Source: Sphingomonas sp. Leaf20 (GTDB taxonomy: Bacteria; Pseudomonadota; Alphaproteobacteria; Sphingomonadales; Sphingomonadaceae). Taken from it: a stretch of DNA of 64,000 bases. The notes beneath the pieces were generated by a model. That model did not search any database and was not told the DNA's origin. It saw only the letters and a program-made list of their open reading frames with translations. The DNA lies in the NCBI RefSeq assembly GCF_001421535.1, contig NZ_LMKN01000001.1, forward strand, positions 1,462,267-1,526,266, in the 5' to 3' direction. Every line of letters begins with the position of its first letter. The first letter of the stretch is position 1. This document shows positions 24,191-32,481 of the stretch, in pieces. Position numbers and translations under genes: made by a program.

Positions 24191-25138
24191 ATGGTTAACG
24201 CCCCACCACCAACGAAGCGCGAGCGGCGCGAGCGGGATCGACCCGAGGTCGCGCATCACGGTGTGCTGGGGTCGACCAAGCTCAATCCGTTCGGCGATCT
24301 GCACACGCTCCAGCACCTGTCGGCGCGGTTCGCGCGCGCGATCCGCGGCGTGTTCGAGCCGCTGTTGCGCCAGGAAGTCCGCAGCTGGGCCGAACCGCTC
24401 GTCGTGCAGCGCTTTGCCGATTACCGCGCCGAACGCGCCGAGGGACTGGTCGCCTGGTTGCCGCTGGTGATGACCCCGGGCGCCGCGCAGGCGCTGTGCG
24501 TGATGGACGGCCGGTTCGTGCTCGAACTGCTCGACCTGTTCTTCGGTGGCACCGGGTCGGTTGCGCCCGTGTTGCCCGCGGAGTTCTCGCCCGCGGGCGA
24601 GGCGATGATCGCGCGCATCGGCCAGATGATCGCGACCCCGCTCAAGACCGCCTGGGAGCCGATGGCGCGGTTCGACTTCACGCCGATGCGCGTCGAGACG
24701 AACCCGGCGATGATCGCCGATCTCGACGGCGAGGACGCGATGATCGTCACGCGCTTCGGGATCGCGGCGGGGGCAGGCAAACCCGTGTTCCTCGACCTCG
24801 TCTATCCGGTCACCGCGCTCAAGCCGCACGCGCCGTCGCTCACCACCAAGGTGCTCGGCAAGACCGCCGAGCCCGATCCGGCGTGGCGCAACGAGTTGAC
24901 GCGCGCGGCGATGAACATCCGCTTTCCGATCCGCTCGGTGCTCGCCGAACCCGTCGTGTCGCTCCAGATGCTGATGGACCTCAAACCCGGCGACGTGATC
25001 CCGATCACGATCTCGGGCGACGTCCCCGTGATGGTCGGCAACGACCGGCTCGGCTGCGGCACGGTCGGCACGTCCAACGGCTTCGCGGCCATCCAGCTCA
25101 CCTCCATTACCCGTATCGACGAAGGATTCGCAGCATGA
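24191..25138 (+). CDS. fliM: FliM, flagellar motor switch protein
   Basis: A 315-residue C-ring protein. The middle domain (LHTLQHLSARFARAIRGVFE, LELLDLFFGGTGS, GEAMIARIGQMIATPLKTAW) and the C-terminal SpoA domain (LKPGDVIPITISGDVPVMVG) are clear. The first 45 residues (MVNAPPPTKRERRERDRPEV onward) lack the LSQxEIDxLL segment by which FliM normally binds phospho-CheY. No chemotaxis genes are in the window. The stop overlaps fliN (ATGA). Confidence 0.93.
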   Translation: MVNAPPPTKRERRERDRPEVAHHGVLGSTKLNPFGDLHTLQHLSARFARAIRGVFEPLLRQEVRSWAEPLVVQRFADYRAERAEGLVAWLPLVMTPGAAQALCVMDGRFVLELLDLFFGGTGSVAPVLPAEFSPAGEAMIARIGQMIATPLKTAWEPMARFDFTPMRVETNPAMIADLDGEDAMIVTRFGIAAGAGKPVFLDLVYPVTALKPHAPSLTTKVLGKTAEPDPAWRNELTRAAMNIRFPIRSVLAEPVVSLQMLMDLKPGDVIPITISGDVPVMVGNDRLGCGTVGTSNGFAAIQLTSITRIDEGFAA

Positions 25139-25437
25139 CCGACATGGCCGGTACTTTTCCGGTCGACGCCGCCGTGGCCGCCAATTTCAGGCTGCTGCAG
25201 GACGTCGATGTGAAGCTGACCGTCGAGATCGGCTCGACCAGCCTGACGCTGCGCGAACTGCTCGCGCTGAGCGAGAGCAGCGTGATCGAGCTCGATCGCC
25301 AGGCCAACGAGCTGCTCGACGTGTTCGTCAACGGCACGCTGATCGGGCGCGGCGAAGTCGTCACCGTCGGCGAACGCTTCGGCGTGCGGATGACCGAGCT
25401 GGTCAATCCCGACAAGTCGCTCGCGGCGCGCGGCTGA
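25135..25437 (+). CDS. fliN: FliN, flagellar motor switch protein
   Basis: A 100-residue SpoA-domain protein: LLQDVDVKLTVEIGSTSLTL, ELLALSESSVIELDRQANEL, DVFVNGTLIGRGEVVTVGER, FGVRMTELV. This is a complete FliN core with only a short N-terminal extension. FliN forms the lower C-ring and docks FliH-FliI. The ATG overlaps the fliM stop, and fliO follows after 4 bases. Confidence 0.96.
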   Translation: MTDMAGTFPVDAAVAANFRLLQDVDVKLTVEIGSTSLTLRELLALSESSVIELDRQANELLDVFVNGTLIGRGEVVTVGERFGVRMTELVNPDKSLAARG

Positions 25438-25441
25438 TCCG

Positions 25442-25696
25442 ATGCTCTGGTCCTATATCCTGAAACTCGTCATTCTCCTGCCGCTCGTCTGCGGGCTGAT
25501 GGTCGGCTGCCTGCTGCTGTGGCGCAAGTTCGAGAGCCGGATGCCCGGCAAGCCGACGTCGCGGCTGATCGGCGTCAAGGAAACGATGATGATCTCGCCG
25601 GGCCTGCGGCTCGCGGTGATCGATTTCGAGGGCCGCCGGCTGCTCGTCTCGGTCGGCCGCGGCGGCGTGCACCTGATCGACAAGGTCGACGCATGA
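25442..25696 (+). CDS. fliO: FliO-like export apparatus assembly protein
   Basis: An 84-residue protein with one N-terminal membrane helix (LKLVILLPLVCGLMVGCLLL) and a short cytoplasmic part (MISPGLRLAVIDFEGRRLLV, SVGRGGVHLID). Position between fliN and fliP and this domain layout fit FliO, which stabilises FliP assembly. It is at the short end of the family. The 3' end overlaps fliP (ATGA). Confidence 0.82.
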   Translation: MLWSYILKLVILLPLVCGLMVGCLLLWRKFESRMPGKPTSRLIGVKETMMISPGLRLAVIDFEGRRLLVSVGRGGVHLIDKVDA

Positions 25697-26568
25697 GCCT
25701 GACCGTCACGCGCAAGGGGTCGGGCCCGGCGCTGTTCACGCCGTTGCAGGCCAGGACGCGGTCGCGTGGCGCCGCGTGGCTGTGGGTCGGCCTCGCGCTG
25801 CTGGTCGCGCTGTTCCTCGCGATGCCCGCCTTCGCGCAGGCGGTTCCGGCCCCCGCCAGCCCCGCGGTCGGCGACGCGGTCGACCGCGCGCTCGGCCAGC
25901 TCGGCGGACAGGCGGCGGGCAATAGCGGGCAGAGCGGCTCGCTGTCGCTGTCGCTGCAGGTCCTCATCATCATGGGGCTGCTCACGGTCCTGCCGGGCAT
26001 CCTGCTGATGATGACCAGCTTCACGCGGATCATCATCGTCCTGGCGATCCTGCGCCAGGCGCTCGGGCTGCAGCAGACGCCGCCCAACCAGGTGCTGCTC
26101 GGCCTGTCGCTCTTCCTCAGCTTCTTCATCATGGCGCCGACGATCACCCAGATCAACACGACCGCGATCCAGCCCTATGCCGCGGGCCAGCTCGCGGGCA
26201 CGCAGATGATCACGACCGCGGGCGTCCCGCTCCACGCGTTCATGGTCAAGCAGACGCGGATCAAGGACGTCACGATGTTCGCCGAGATGGCGAAGTCGGG
26301 CCCCTATGCCTCACCGCGCGACATCCCCTTCTCGGTCCTGCTGCCGGCGTTCGTCACCTCGGAGCTCAAGACCGCGTTCCAGATCGGCTTCCTGATCTTC
26401 CTGCCGTTCATCGTCATCGACCTCGTCGTCGCGACCGTGCTGATGTCGCTCGGCATGGCGATGCTGTCGCCCACGATCATCTCGATGCCGTTCAAGCTGC
26501 TGCTGTTCGTGCTCGTCGACGGCTGGGCGCTGACAATGGGCAGCCTTGCCAACTCGTTCGCGACCTGA
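25693..26568 (+). CDS. fliP: FliP, flagellar export gate protein
   Basis: A 291-residue integral membrane protein. It has an N-terminal signal-like helix (GLALLVALFLAMPAFAQ) and the FliP signatures LLMMTSFTRIIIVLAILRQA, LQQTPPNQVLLGLSLFLSFF and LPFIVIDLVVATVLMSLGMA. It forms the core export channel with FliQ and FliR. The ATG overlaps the fliO stop. Confidence 0.97.
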   Translation: MSLTVTRKGSGPALFTPLQARTRSRGAAWLWVGLALLVALFLAMPAFAQAVPAPASPAVGDAVDRALGQLGGQAAGNSGQSGSLSLSLQVLIIMGLLTVLPGILLMMTSFTRIIIVLAILRQALGLQQTPPNQVLLGLSLFLSFFIMAPTITQINTTAIQPYAAGQLAGTQMITTAGVPLHAFMVKQTRIKDVTMFAEMAKSGPYASPRDIPFSVLLPAFVTSELKTAFQIGFLIFLPFIVIDLVVATVLMSLGMAMLSPTIISMPFKLLLFVLVDGWALTMGSLANSFAT

Positions 26569-26572
26569 CCCG

Positions 26573-26842
26573 GTGGACGCGCAATATTTCCTGACCATCG
26601 CCAACCAGACGATGTGGGTGCTGGCGCTCGCCAGCGCGCCGATCCTGATCCCGGCGCTGCTCGCGGGGTTGATCCTCGGCATGATCCAGGCGGCGACGTC
26701 GATCAACGAGCAGACGCTGTCGTTCGTCCCCAAGCTGATCGTCGTCGCGGTGTCGATCATGATCTTCGGCAGCCTCATCCTCGGGCTGTTGAGCGACTTC
26801 ACCGTCAGCATCTTCGAACGCATTCCCGATCTGGTGAAATAG
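26573..26842 (+). CDS. fliQ: FliQ, flagellar export gate protein
   Basis: An 89-residue protein, the standard FliQ length, when read from the GTG at 26573 (MDAQYFLTIANQTMWV). Two membrane helices are present (LALASAPILIPALLAGLILG and KLIVVAVSIMIFGSLILGLL), separated by QAATSINEQTLSFVPK, a family signature. A longer open frame reaches back into fliP but is not needed. It lies 4 bases after fliP. Confidence 0.95.
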   Translation: MDAQYFLTIANQTMWVLALASAPILIPALLAGLILGMIQAATSINEQTLSFVPKLIVVAVSIMIFGSLILGLLSDFTVSIFERIPDLVK

Positions 26843-26846
26843 GCAG

Positions 26847-27620
26847 ATGCTGGGCTTCGGCCTCTCGATCGAGCCGCAGCTCTGGGCGCTGATCTTCGTG
26901 ATGGTGCGGATCGGCGCGACGTTCATCGCGGCGCCGGTGTTCGGCAACGTGTCGGTGCCCGTCACGGTGCGCGTCACGCTGTCGGGCGCGATCGGCTTTC
27001 TCGTGCTCGCCGCGCACCCGATCCAGCCACCCGCGCAGATCTTCGCGACGTCGACCGTGCTCGCGGTCGCGGCCGAAGCGCTGGTCGGGCTCGCGCTCGG
27101 CTTCGTGCTGCAGATCGCGTTTGCCGCGCCGGTGATCGCCGCCGAGATCATCGGCGGGTCGATGGGTCTGGGTTTCGCCTCGTCGGTCGATCCGCAGAAC
27201 GGCCGGTCGAGCCCCGCGCTCGGCCAGTTCTTCTCGATCATGCTGACCCTGCTGTTCCTGTCGATGGACGGCCATCTCGTGCTCGTCGAGATGCTCGTCA
27301 AAAGCTATGACGTGATGCCGCCCGGCGCCGCGTGGCTGGGCGTCGACCGGTTGCGCGGAATCGCGTTCTTCGGCGGCTATGCGTTTCTCGCCGGGCTGCT
27401 GCTCGCGCTGCCGGTCGGCTTCCTGCTGCTGTGCCTCAACATCGTCGTCGGGATGATCAGCCGCGCAGCGCCCGCGCTCAATCTGTTCTCGGTCGGCCTC
27501 CCCGCCAGCCTCGCGGTCGGCGTCGTCGCGCTCGCGGTCGGCTTCCCGGCGATGGGCGACTATATGGTCGTGATCATCCGCGAAGGCCTCGAAGCCACGC
27601 AGAGCCTGGTGCTCGGCTGA
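26847..27620 (+). CDS. fliR: FliR, flagellar export gate protein
   Basis: A 257-residue protein with about six membrane helices. Family blocks include MVRIGATFIAAPVFGNVSVP, EALVGLALGFVLQIAFAAPV, the SMGLGFASSVDPQNGRSSPA motif, and MISRAAPALNLFSVGLPAS. FliR completes the FliPQR channel. The stop overlaps the flhB start (TGATG). Confidence 0.96.
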   Translation: MLGFGLSIEPQLWALIFVMVRIGATFIAAPVFGNVSVPVTVRVTLSGAIGFLVLAAHPIQPPAQIFATSTVLAVAAEALVGLALGFVLQIAFAAPVIAAEIIGGSMGLGFASSVDPQNGRSSPALGQFFSIMLTLLFLSMDGHLVLVEMLVKSYDVMPPGAAWLGVDRLRGIAFFGGYAFLAGLLLALPVGFLLLCLNIVVGMISRAAPALNLFSVGLPASLAVGVVALAVGFPAMGDYMVVIIREGLEATQSLVLG

Positions 27621-28759
27621 TGGCGGACGAATTCGGCGAAAAGACAGAAAGCCCGACCGAAAAGCGCAAGAAGGATGCGGTCGAGAAGGGCGACATCCTC
27701 CGATCGCGCGACTTCGCCACCGCGCTCAGCATGCTCGCGGGCGTCGCCTGGCTGATCTATGCCGGCCCCTCGCTGATCGCCGCGTGCAAGGCGGTGATGG
27801 CGTCGAGCTTCCAGTTCGGGCGGGCCGACGTCGAGGATTTCTCGCCCTGGCGCCCGCTGCAGGAGGCGGGGTGGAAGCTTGCGCCCTCGCTCGTCACGCT
27901 GTTCGTGGTCAGCCTCGTCGCCGCGGTGCTAAGCCAGGCGGGGCTCGGCTCGCTCGGCTTCAACGGCAAGCTGCTCGCGCCCAAGTTCACGCGCATCAAC
28001 CCCGCCTCGGGGCTCAAGCGGATCTTCGGTCCGACCGGCTGGATCGAACTCGGCAAGTCGCTGCTCAAGGTCGGCTTGCTCGGCACGATCGGCGGCTGGA
28101 TGCTGTGGCAGGCGTCGCACACGACGATGGGGCTCGCCTCGTCCGCCGATCTCAACCAGGCGCTGACGACGCTTGGCGGGACCTTCTCGTCGATCCTGAT
28201 CGCGATGGCGTTCGGGCTCGTCGCGATCGCCGGGATCGACGTGCCGATCCAGATCATCCGCCGCCTTGGCAAGATGCGCATGTCGAAACAGGAGGTGAAG
28301 GACGAGCACAAGGAGAGCGAGGGCAATCCCGAGGCCAAGGGCCAGCAGCGCGCGAAGATGCGCGCGATGGCGAGCGGCAACATGCGCAAGGCGGTCGGCG
28401 AGGCGCATGTCATCCTGACCAACCCGACGCATTTCGCGGTCGCGCTGCGCTATGATCGCGGCAAGGACCAGGTGCCCGTCGTCGTCGCCAAGGGCCGCGG
28501 CGCGACCGCGCTGGCGATCCGCGAACTCGCCGCGGAAAGCCGCGTACCCGTGCTCGAATATCCGCTGCTCGCGCGTGCGGTCTATTACACGAGCAAGGAG
28601 AACCAGGAGGTTCGCGACGACCTGTACATGGCGATCGCCACCGTCCTCGCCTTCGTGTTCGGGCTGAACGCCGCGGCAGGCGGCACGCCGATGCCGCAGC
28701 CCGCGATCACCGTGCCGCTCGATGCGCGCTTCGACGAAAACGGCGTGAAACTTTCCTAA
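27620..28759 (+). CDS. flhB: FlhB, export specificity switch protein
   Basis: A 379-residue membrane protein. It begins with the typical EFGEKTESPTEKRKKDAVEK, has four membrane helices, and contains the self-cleavage site NPTH in VILTNPTHFAVALRYDRGKD near residue 273. Cleavage there, triggered by FliK, changes export from hook to filament subunits. It is the last gene of the fliK operon. The sigma-28 promoter of fliD overlaps its stop codon. Confidence 0.97.
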   Translation: MADEFGEKTESPTEKRKKDAVEKGDILRSRDFATALSMLAGVAWLIYAGPSLIAACKAVMASSFQFGRADVEDFSPWRPLQEAGWKLAPSLVTLFVVSLVAAVLSQAGLGSLGFNGKLLAPKFTRINPASGLKRIFGPTGWIELGKSLLKVGLLGTIGGWMLWQASHTTMGLASSADLNQALTTLGGTFSSILIAMAFGLVAIAGIDVPIQIIRRLGKMRMSKQEVKDEHKESEGNPEAKGQQRAKMRAMASGNMRKAVGEAHVILTNPTHFAVALRYDRGKDQVPVVVAKGRGATALAIRELAAESRVPVLEYPLLARAVYYTSKENQEVRDDLYMAIATVLAFVFGLNAAAGGTPMPQPAITVPLDARFDENGVKLS

Positions 28760-28783
28760 AGATCCGGCGGCCGCGGTCGTTAC
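28757..28783 (+). promoter_or_regulatory. Sigma-28 (FliA) promoter of fliD-fliS
   Basis: TAAAGATC (28757-28764), 11 bases, GTCGTTAC (28776-28783). This differs from the fliC -10 by a single base, with the same spacing. The first base group includes the flhB stop TAA. The leader before the fliD ATG is about 36 bases. Confidence 0.82.
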
Positions 28784-28826
28784 CTCTTTCGAGCGCGCGA
28801 GAATTACGGGTGCAAGGATTACCGGC

Positions 28827-30353
28827 ATGGCCATTTCGACGACGAGCAGCACCGCGACGCCGACCCCGGCGGTAACGCCGACGCCGACCGCGGCGAGCGT
28901 GACGAAGAACGCGGCGCAGTCGCTGCTGACCTCGCTCAACGCTGGCTCGGGGATCGACACCGCCAGCCTGGTGCCCTCGCTGGTCGAGGCGCAGTTCGCG
29001 GCCAAGACCGCGCAGCTGACCGCCAAGTCGAACACCATCACCACGCAAATTTCGGGCCTGAGTGCGCTCAAAAGCGCGATCTCGGGATTCGCATCGGCCT
29101 ATTCGGCGCTGGTCAAGGGCGGCACGCTCACCAGCCAGCCGACCAGTTCGAACGCCGCGCTCGGCGTGAGTGCGCTGGCCGGCGCCAAGGTTGCGGGGCT
29201 GTCGTCGACGATCTCGGTCAACCAGCTCGCCGGCGCGCAGACGATCCGCACCACGGCGACCGGGGTCGACCGGACCGACAAGATCGGCACGGGCAAGTTC
29301 ACGCTGCAGTTCGGTACGGCCAGCTACGTCGAGAGCACGGTTGACGATACGAAACGCACCGACATCAAGAGCTTCACCCCTGCTGGCCAAGCCGTGGAAA
29401 TTTCGGTGGACGGCGCCGATCTGGACGGCGTTGCCGCCGCGATCAACGCAAAGGGCGCAGGGATCACCGCATCGGTCGTGACGGATGCGAATGGCGATGC
29501 ATTCCTGTCGATCAAGGGACCGACCGGCGCGTCACAGGCGTTCACGCTTACTGCGACCGAAGACTCCGACCCTGGCCTTGCAGCCTATAATATTGGTCCC
29601 GGCGCAACGAACACCAGCGTCACCGCGACCGCGCAGAATGCCAGGCTGACCGTCGACGGGATCGCCGTCGAGCGCGCGAGCAACACGATCAACAACCTCG
29701 TCCCCGGCGTGAAGCTCCAGCTCAACACCGTCTCGGACAAACCCGTCACGCTCGGCAGCACGACCCCGACCGCGGCGTTGTCGCAGGCGATGTCGGACAT
29801 CGTCGAGACGTATAACGAGGTGCTGTCGACGCTCACCGAACAGACCAACCCGATGACCGGCGTCCTTCGCGGCGACACCGCCGCGCAGTCGCTGCTGCGA
29901 TCGCTCAAAACGCTGACGCTGACGCCGTTGTCGACCAGCGCGACCGCAGGTGCCCCGACGACGCTCGCCCAGATCGGCGTAGCGACCAACCGCGACGGCA
30001 CGCTGCGGCTCGACTCGGCGGCGCTGTCGAGCGCGTTGCTGACCAATGCGGGCGCGATCGAGACGATGCTGAACGGTTCGGCAGACGGCAAGGCGGGGCT
30101 TGGCGCGGTGCTCGCATCGTTCGCCGCCGCCGCGACCAGCACGACGACGGGGCTCGGCGCTTCGCAGACGCGCTACACCGCGGCACAGAGCGCGATCCTC
30201 GACGCCAAGGCCAAGATCGCGGATCAGTCGGATGCGATGACGACCCGCCTGACGCAGCAATTCTCGAGCATGAATTCGCGCGTCTCGTCTTACAAGTCGA
30301 TCCAGACCTTCCTCACCAACCAGATCGCGGCGTGGAACAAGAGCGACTCGTGA
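28827..30353 (+). CDS. fliD: FliD, filament cap protein
   Basis: A 508-residue protein. FliD_N is at about residues 40-140 (GIDTASLVPSLVEAQFAAKT, ISGLSALKSAISGFASAYSA) and FliD_C from about 270 (NARLTVDGIAVERASNTINN, SQAMSDIVETYNEVLSTLTE, and the C-terminal FSSMNSRVSSYKSIQTFLTN helix). It caps the filament tip and folds flagellin. The centre has some A/T-richer codons. The stop overlaps fliS (TGATG). Confidence 0.95.
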   Translation: MAISTTSSTATPTPAVTPTPTAASVTKNAAQSLLTSLNAGSGIDTASLVPSLVEAQFAAKTAQLTAKSNTITTQISGLSALKSAISGFASAYSALVKGGTLTSQPTSSNAALGVSALAGAKVAGLSSTISVNQLAGAQTIRTTATGVDRTDKIGTGKFTLQFGTASYVESTVDDTKRTDIKSFTPAGQAVEISVDGADLDGVAAAINAKGAGITASVVTDANGDAFLSIKGPTGASQAFTLTATEDSDPGLAAYNIGPGATNTSVTATAQNARLTVDGIAVERASNTINNLVPGVKLQLNTVSDKPVTLGSTTPTAALSQAMSDIVETYNEVLSTLTEQTNPMTGVLRGDTAAQSLLRSLKTLTLTPLSTSATAGAPTTLAQIGVATNRDGTLRLDSAALSSALLTNAGAIETMLNGSADGKAGLGAVLASFAAAATSTTTGLGASQTRYTAAQSAILDAKAKIADQSDAMTTRLTQQFSSMNSRVSSYKSIQTFLTNQIAAWNKSDS

Positions 30354-30745
30354 TGTACGCGACGACCCTCACGCGCGATCCATTCGCCACCTATCGCCAG
30401 ATCGACGCGGTCGGCCGTACGACGACCGACGGACCGGGGTTGGTCCAGCTGCTCTACAAGGAACTCGTCGCGGCCCTGCGCGCGGCCGCCTGGGCATCCG
30501 ACAACCGCCAATATGCGACCAAGAGCGACCGGGTGACGCGCGCGACCGCGATCCTGTTCGCGCTCGAGGCGGGGCTCGACTTCGAACGCGGCGGCGCGGT
30601 GTCGGAAACGCTCGCGCGGCTCTATGCCGGCGCGCGCAGGACGATCGTCGATGCCTCGCTCGGACAGGACGGCACGGTGTTCCGCACGACCGCGGACACG
30701 CTCGACGAGATCGCGCAGGCTTGGCGGACCGCCAGCGCCGCCTGA
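30353..30745 (+). CDS. fliS: FliS, flagellin export chaperone
   Basis: A 130-residue helical protein. The N-terminus has the FliS pattern (DPFATYRQIDAVGRTTTDGP, then LVQLLYKELVAALRAAAWAS), and DRVTRATAILFALEAGLDFE follows. FliS binds flagellin in the cytoplasm before export. It overlaps fliD and ends the flagellar locus, only 3 bases from the convergent end of the next gene, with no obvious terminator between. Confidence 0.92.
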   Translation: MYATTLTRDPFATYRQIDAVGRTTTDGPGLVQLLYKELVAALRAAAWASDNRQYATKSDRVTRATAILFALEAGLDFERGGAVSETLARLYAGARRTIVDASLGQDGTVFRTTADTLDEIAQAWRTASAA

Positions 30746-30748
30746 CCG

Positions 30749-31702
30749 CTACCGATCGAACCAGTGCCGCTGGACGAAGTACAGCACGATCCCCACCGCG
30801 ATCAGCGTCGAGGCCCCCGCGATCGCATCGAACGCCCAGGGCTCCTCGGCAAAGGGCAGCCCCTTCACGTTCATCCCGTACAACCCGGTCAGGAACGTCA
30901 GCGGCAGGAACACCATCGCCGCGACCGAGATGATCAGCGAGCGATTGTCGATCTGCTCCGCGCGCAGGTCAGTCAGCGCCTCGTGCGTCAGCGCCGACCG
31001 CTCCCGGATCGATTCGAGTTCCTCCGCCATCCGCGCCGCACGGTCCGCCGCCGCCGCGAGATGCAGCCGGTCGTCGTCGCGCAGCCAGTCGCCCGGCAGC
31101 GCGGCCAGCTTCTCGAGCGCGGCGCGCTGCGGGTTGAGAAACCGGCGATAGCCGATCGCGGCGACGCGGACCTGGCTCACCGTCCGGCGAAGCGCGAACA
31201 CGTGCTTGGCATCCAGCCGCTCCTCGCAATCGTCGAGTTCGTCGCCGAGCGCGGCGACCTCGGGGTCGAGATCGGTGGTGATCGCGGTCGCGAACGCGGT
31301 GATCAGGTCGCCCGGATCGCGCACGCGTCCCGCCTCGACTTCCTGTTCGACCAACGGAATTGCGACCAGCGGCTTGCGCGTCAGCGAATAGACGCGCCCC
31401 TTGACCACCCAGATGCGCAGCGACGCGAGCAGATCGGACGAATCCATCTCCTCGCGCGTCCGCCCGCGAAGGTTGAGGAACGCGCCTTCACCGACAGCCT
31501 CGCACCGTGGCCGCGTCTCGGTCGCGGTCAGCGCGTCGATGACGTACGTCTCGAGCTTGGCCTCGTCGCGCAGCCATGCCTGCGCCTCCTCCTCGTTGGT
31601 CGACAGATGCACCCAGACCAGATCACCGCTCGCATCCGGCGCCTCTTCGACGGGGATCCGCGACGCGACGCCGTCGCTGACCTTGAACCCGAAACCGCTC
31701 AA
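30749..31702 (-). CDS. ZntB/CorA-family metal cation transporter
   Basis: About 317 residues. A large N-terminal cytoplasmic domain (LVWVHLSTNEEEAQAWL, EGAFLNLRGRTREEMDSSDL) leads to two C-terminal membrane helices (SLIISVAAMVFLPLTFLTGL and AGASTLIAVGIVLYFVQRHW) joined by the family loop YGMNVKGLP. This fits ZntB, a zinc-transporting CorA relative. The start is probably TTG at 31702, which overlaps the upstream stop (TTGA); an open frame extends to an ATG at 31762 inside the neighbour. It shares an operon with the siroheme gene. Confidence 0.83.
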   Translation of the reverse strand: MSGFGFKVSDGVASRIPVEEAPDASGDLVWVHLSTNEEEAQAWLRDEAKLETYVIDALTATETRPRCEAVGEGAFLNLRGRTREEMDSSDLLASLRIWVVKGRVYSLTRKPLVAIPLVEQEVEAGRVRDPGDLITAFATAITTDLDPEVAALGDELDDCEERLDAKHVFALRRTVSQVRVAAIGYRRFLNPQRAALEKLAALPGDWLRDDDRLHLAAAADRAARMAEELESIRERSALTHEALTDLRAEQIDNRSLIISVAAMVFLPLTFLTGLYGMNVKGLPFAEEPWAFDAIAGASTLIAVGIVLYFVQRHWFDR

Positions 31703-32481
31703 CCACCCATCTCCACATCGACGACCAGCCCTGGTCCCGTCCCGCTCGGCGCCGCATCGCACGCGATCCGCGCGGCATCGGCACGCGCGCGGTCGAGGAT
31801 CGCGGGCGGCACGTCGGCGCGGTGATAGACGCGGTCCGCACTCGCAAGCGCGCGCGCCTGGCGCAGCGTCAGGTCGTCGGGATCGGGCGACGCGAGCGAC
31901 ATCCGCACCAGCGTTCCGTCCTGCACCGCTCCGCCGTCGAGCCAGCCGGCGACGTCGCGCGATGGCCCGAGCGGATCGAGCACGCCGCCGGGGGCCAGCG
32001 CGTCGGCCAGCGCACGTCGCCGTGCGCCGCCGTCGGGAAACCGAGCGCGCATCGCGCCCCGCGCCTTTTGCAGCGCGCTGGCCAGCCCGCCCAGATCCGC
32101 CGGCACCAGCGCCTCGAGCCGCTGCCGCAACGCCGCCGCCAGCCCGGCCGATGCACCGCCCGTACCGATCGCGATCAGCACGGGCTCACGGTCGACGATC
32201 GCGGGCAGCGTGAAGTCGCAATGCGCCGACCGGTCGACCGCGTTCACCAGCACGCCGCGTGCCTTCAGTCGCGCAACCGCCGCCAGCGCCTCCGCCTCGT
32301 CGTCGATCGCGACGATCGCGAGCGCCGCGACCGCGGCTTCGTCGGTGACGACCTGCGCGCCGGCACGGTCGAGCAGCCGGCGTTTGGCATCCGCCGCCTC
32401 GCCTTCGCCGAGCAATATGACCGGGCGGCCCGCCAGCCGCACGAACAGCGGCAGGCTGTGCAGGCTCACCGCTTGAGCCAT
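31699..32481 (-). CDS. Siroheme synthase, precorrin-2 dehydrogenase/ferrochelatase part with SUMT remnant
   Basis: Residues 1-150 match the CysG N-terminal (Met8p-like) module: PLFVRLAGRPVILLGEGEAA, RLKARGVLVNAVDRSAHCDF, TLPAIVDREPVLIAIGTGGA. This part oxidises precorrin-2 and inserts iron to make siroheme. Residues about 195-245 (ASPDPDDLTLRQARALASAD) resemble only the first strand and helix of the uroporphyrinogen methyltransferase domain, which then stops. The protein is 260 residues. The methyltransferase activity must come from another gene. It overlaps lysA by 16 bases. Confidence 0.8.
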   Translation of the reverse strand: MAQAVSLHSLPLFVRLAGRPVILLGEGEAADAKRRLLDRAGAQVVTDEAAVAALAIVAIDDEAEALAAVARLKARGVLVNAVDRSAHCDFTLPAIVDREPVLIAIGTGGASAGLAAALRQRLEALVPADLGGLASALQKARGAMRARFPDGGARRRALADALAPGGVLDPLGPSRDVAGWLDGGAVQDGTLVRMSLASPDPDDLTLRQARALASADRVYHRADVPPAILDRARADAARIACDAAPSGTGPGLVVDVEMGG

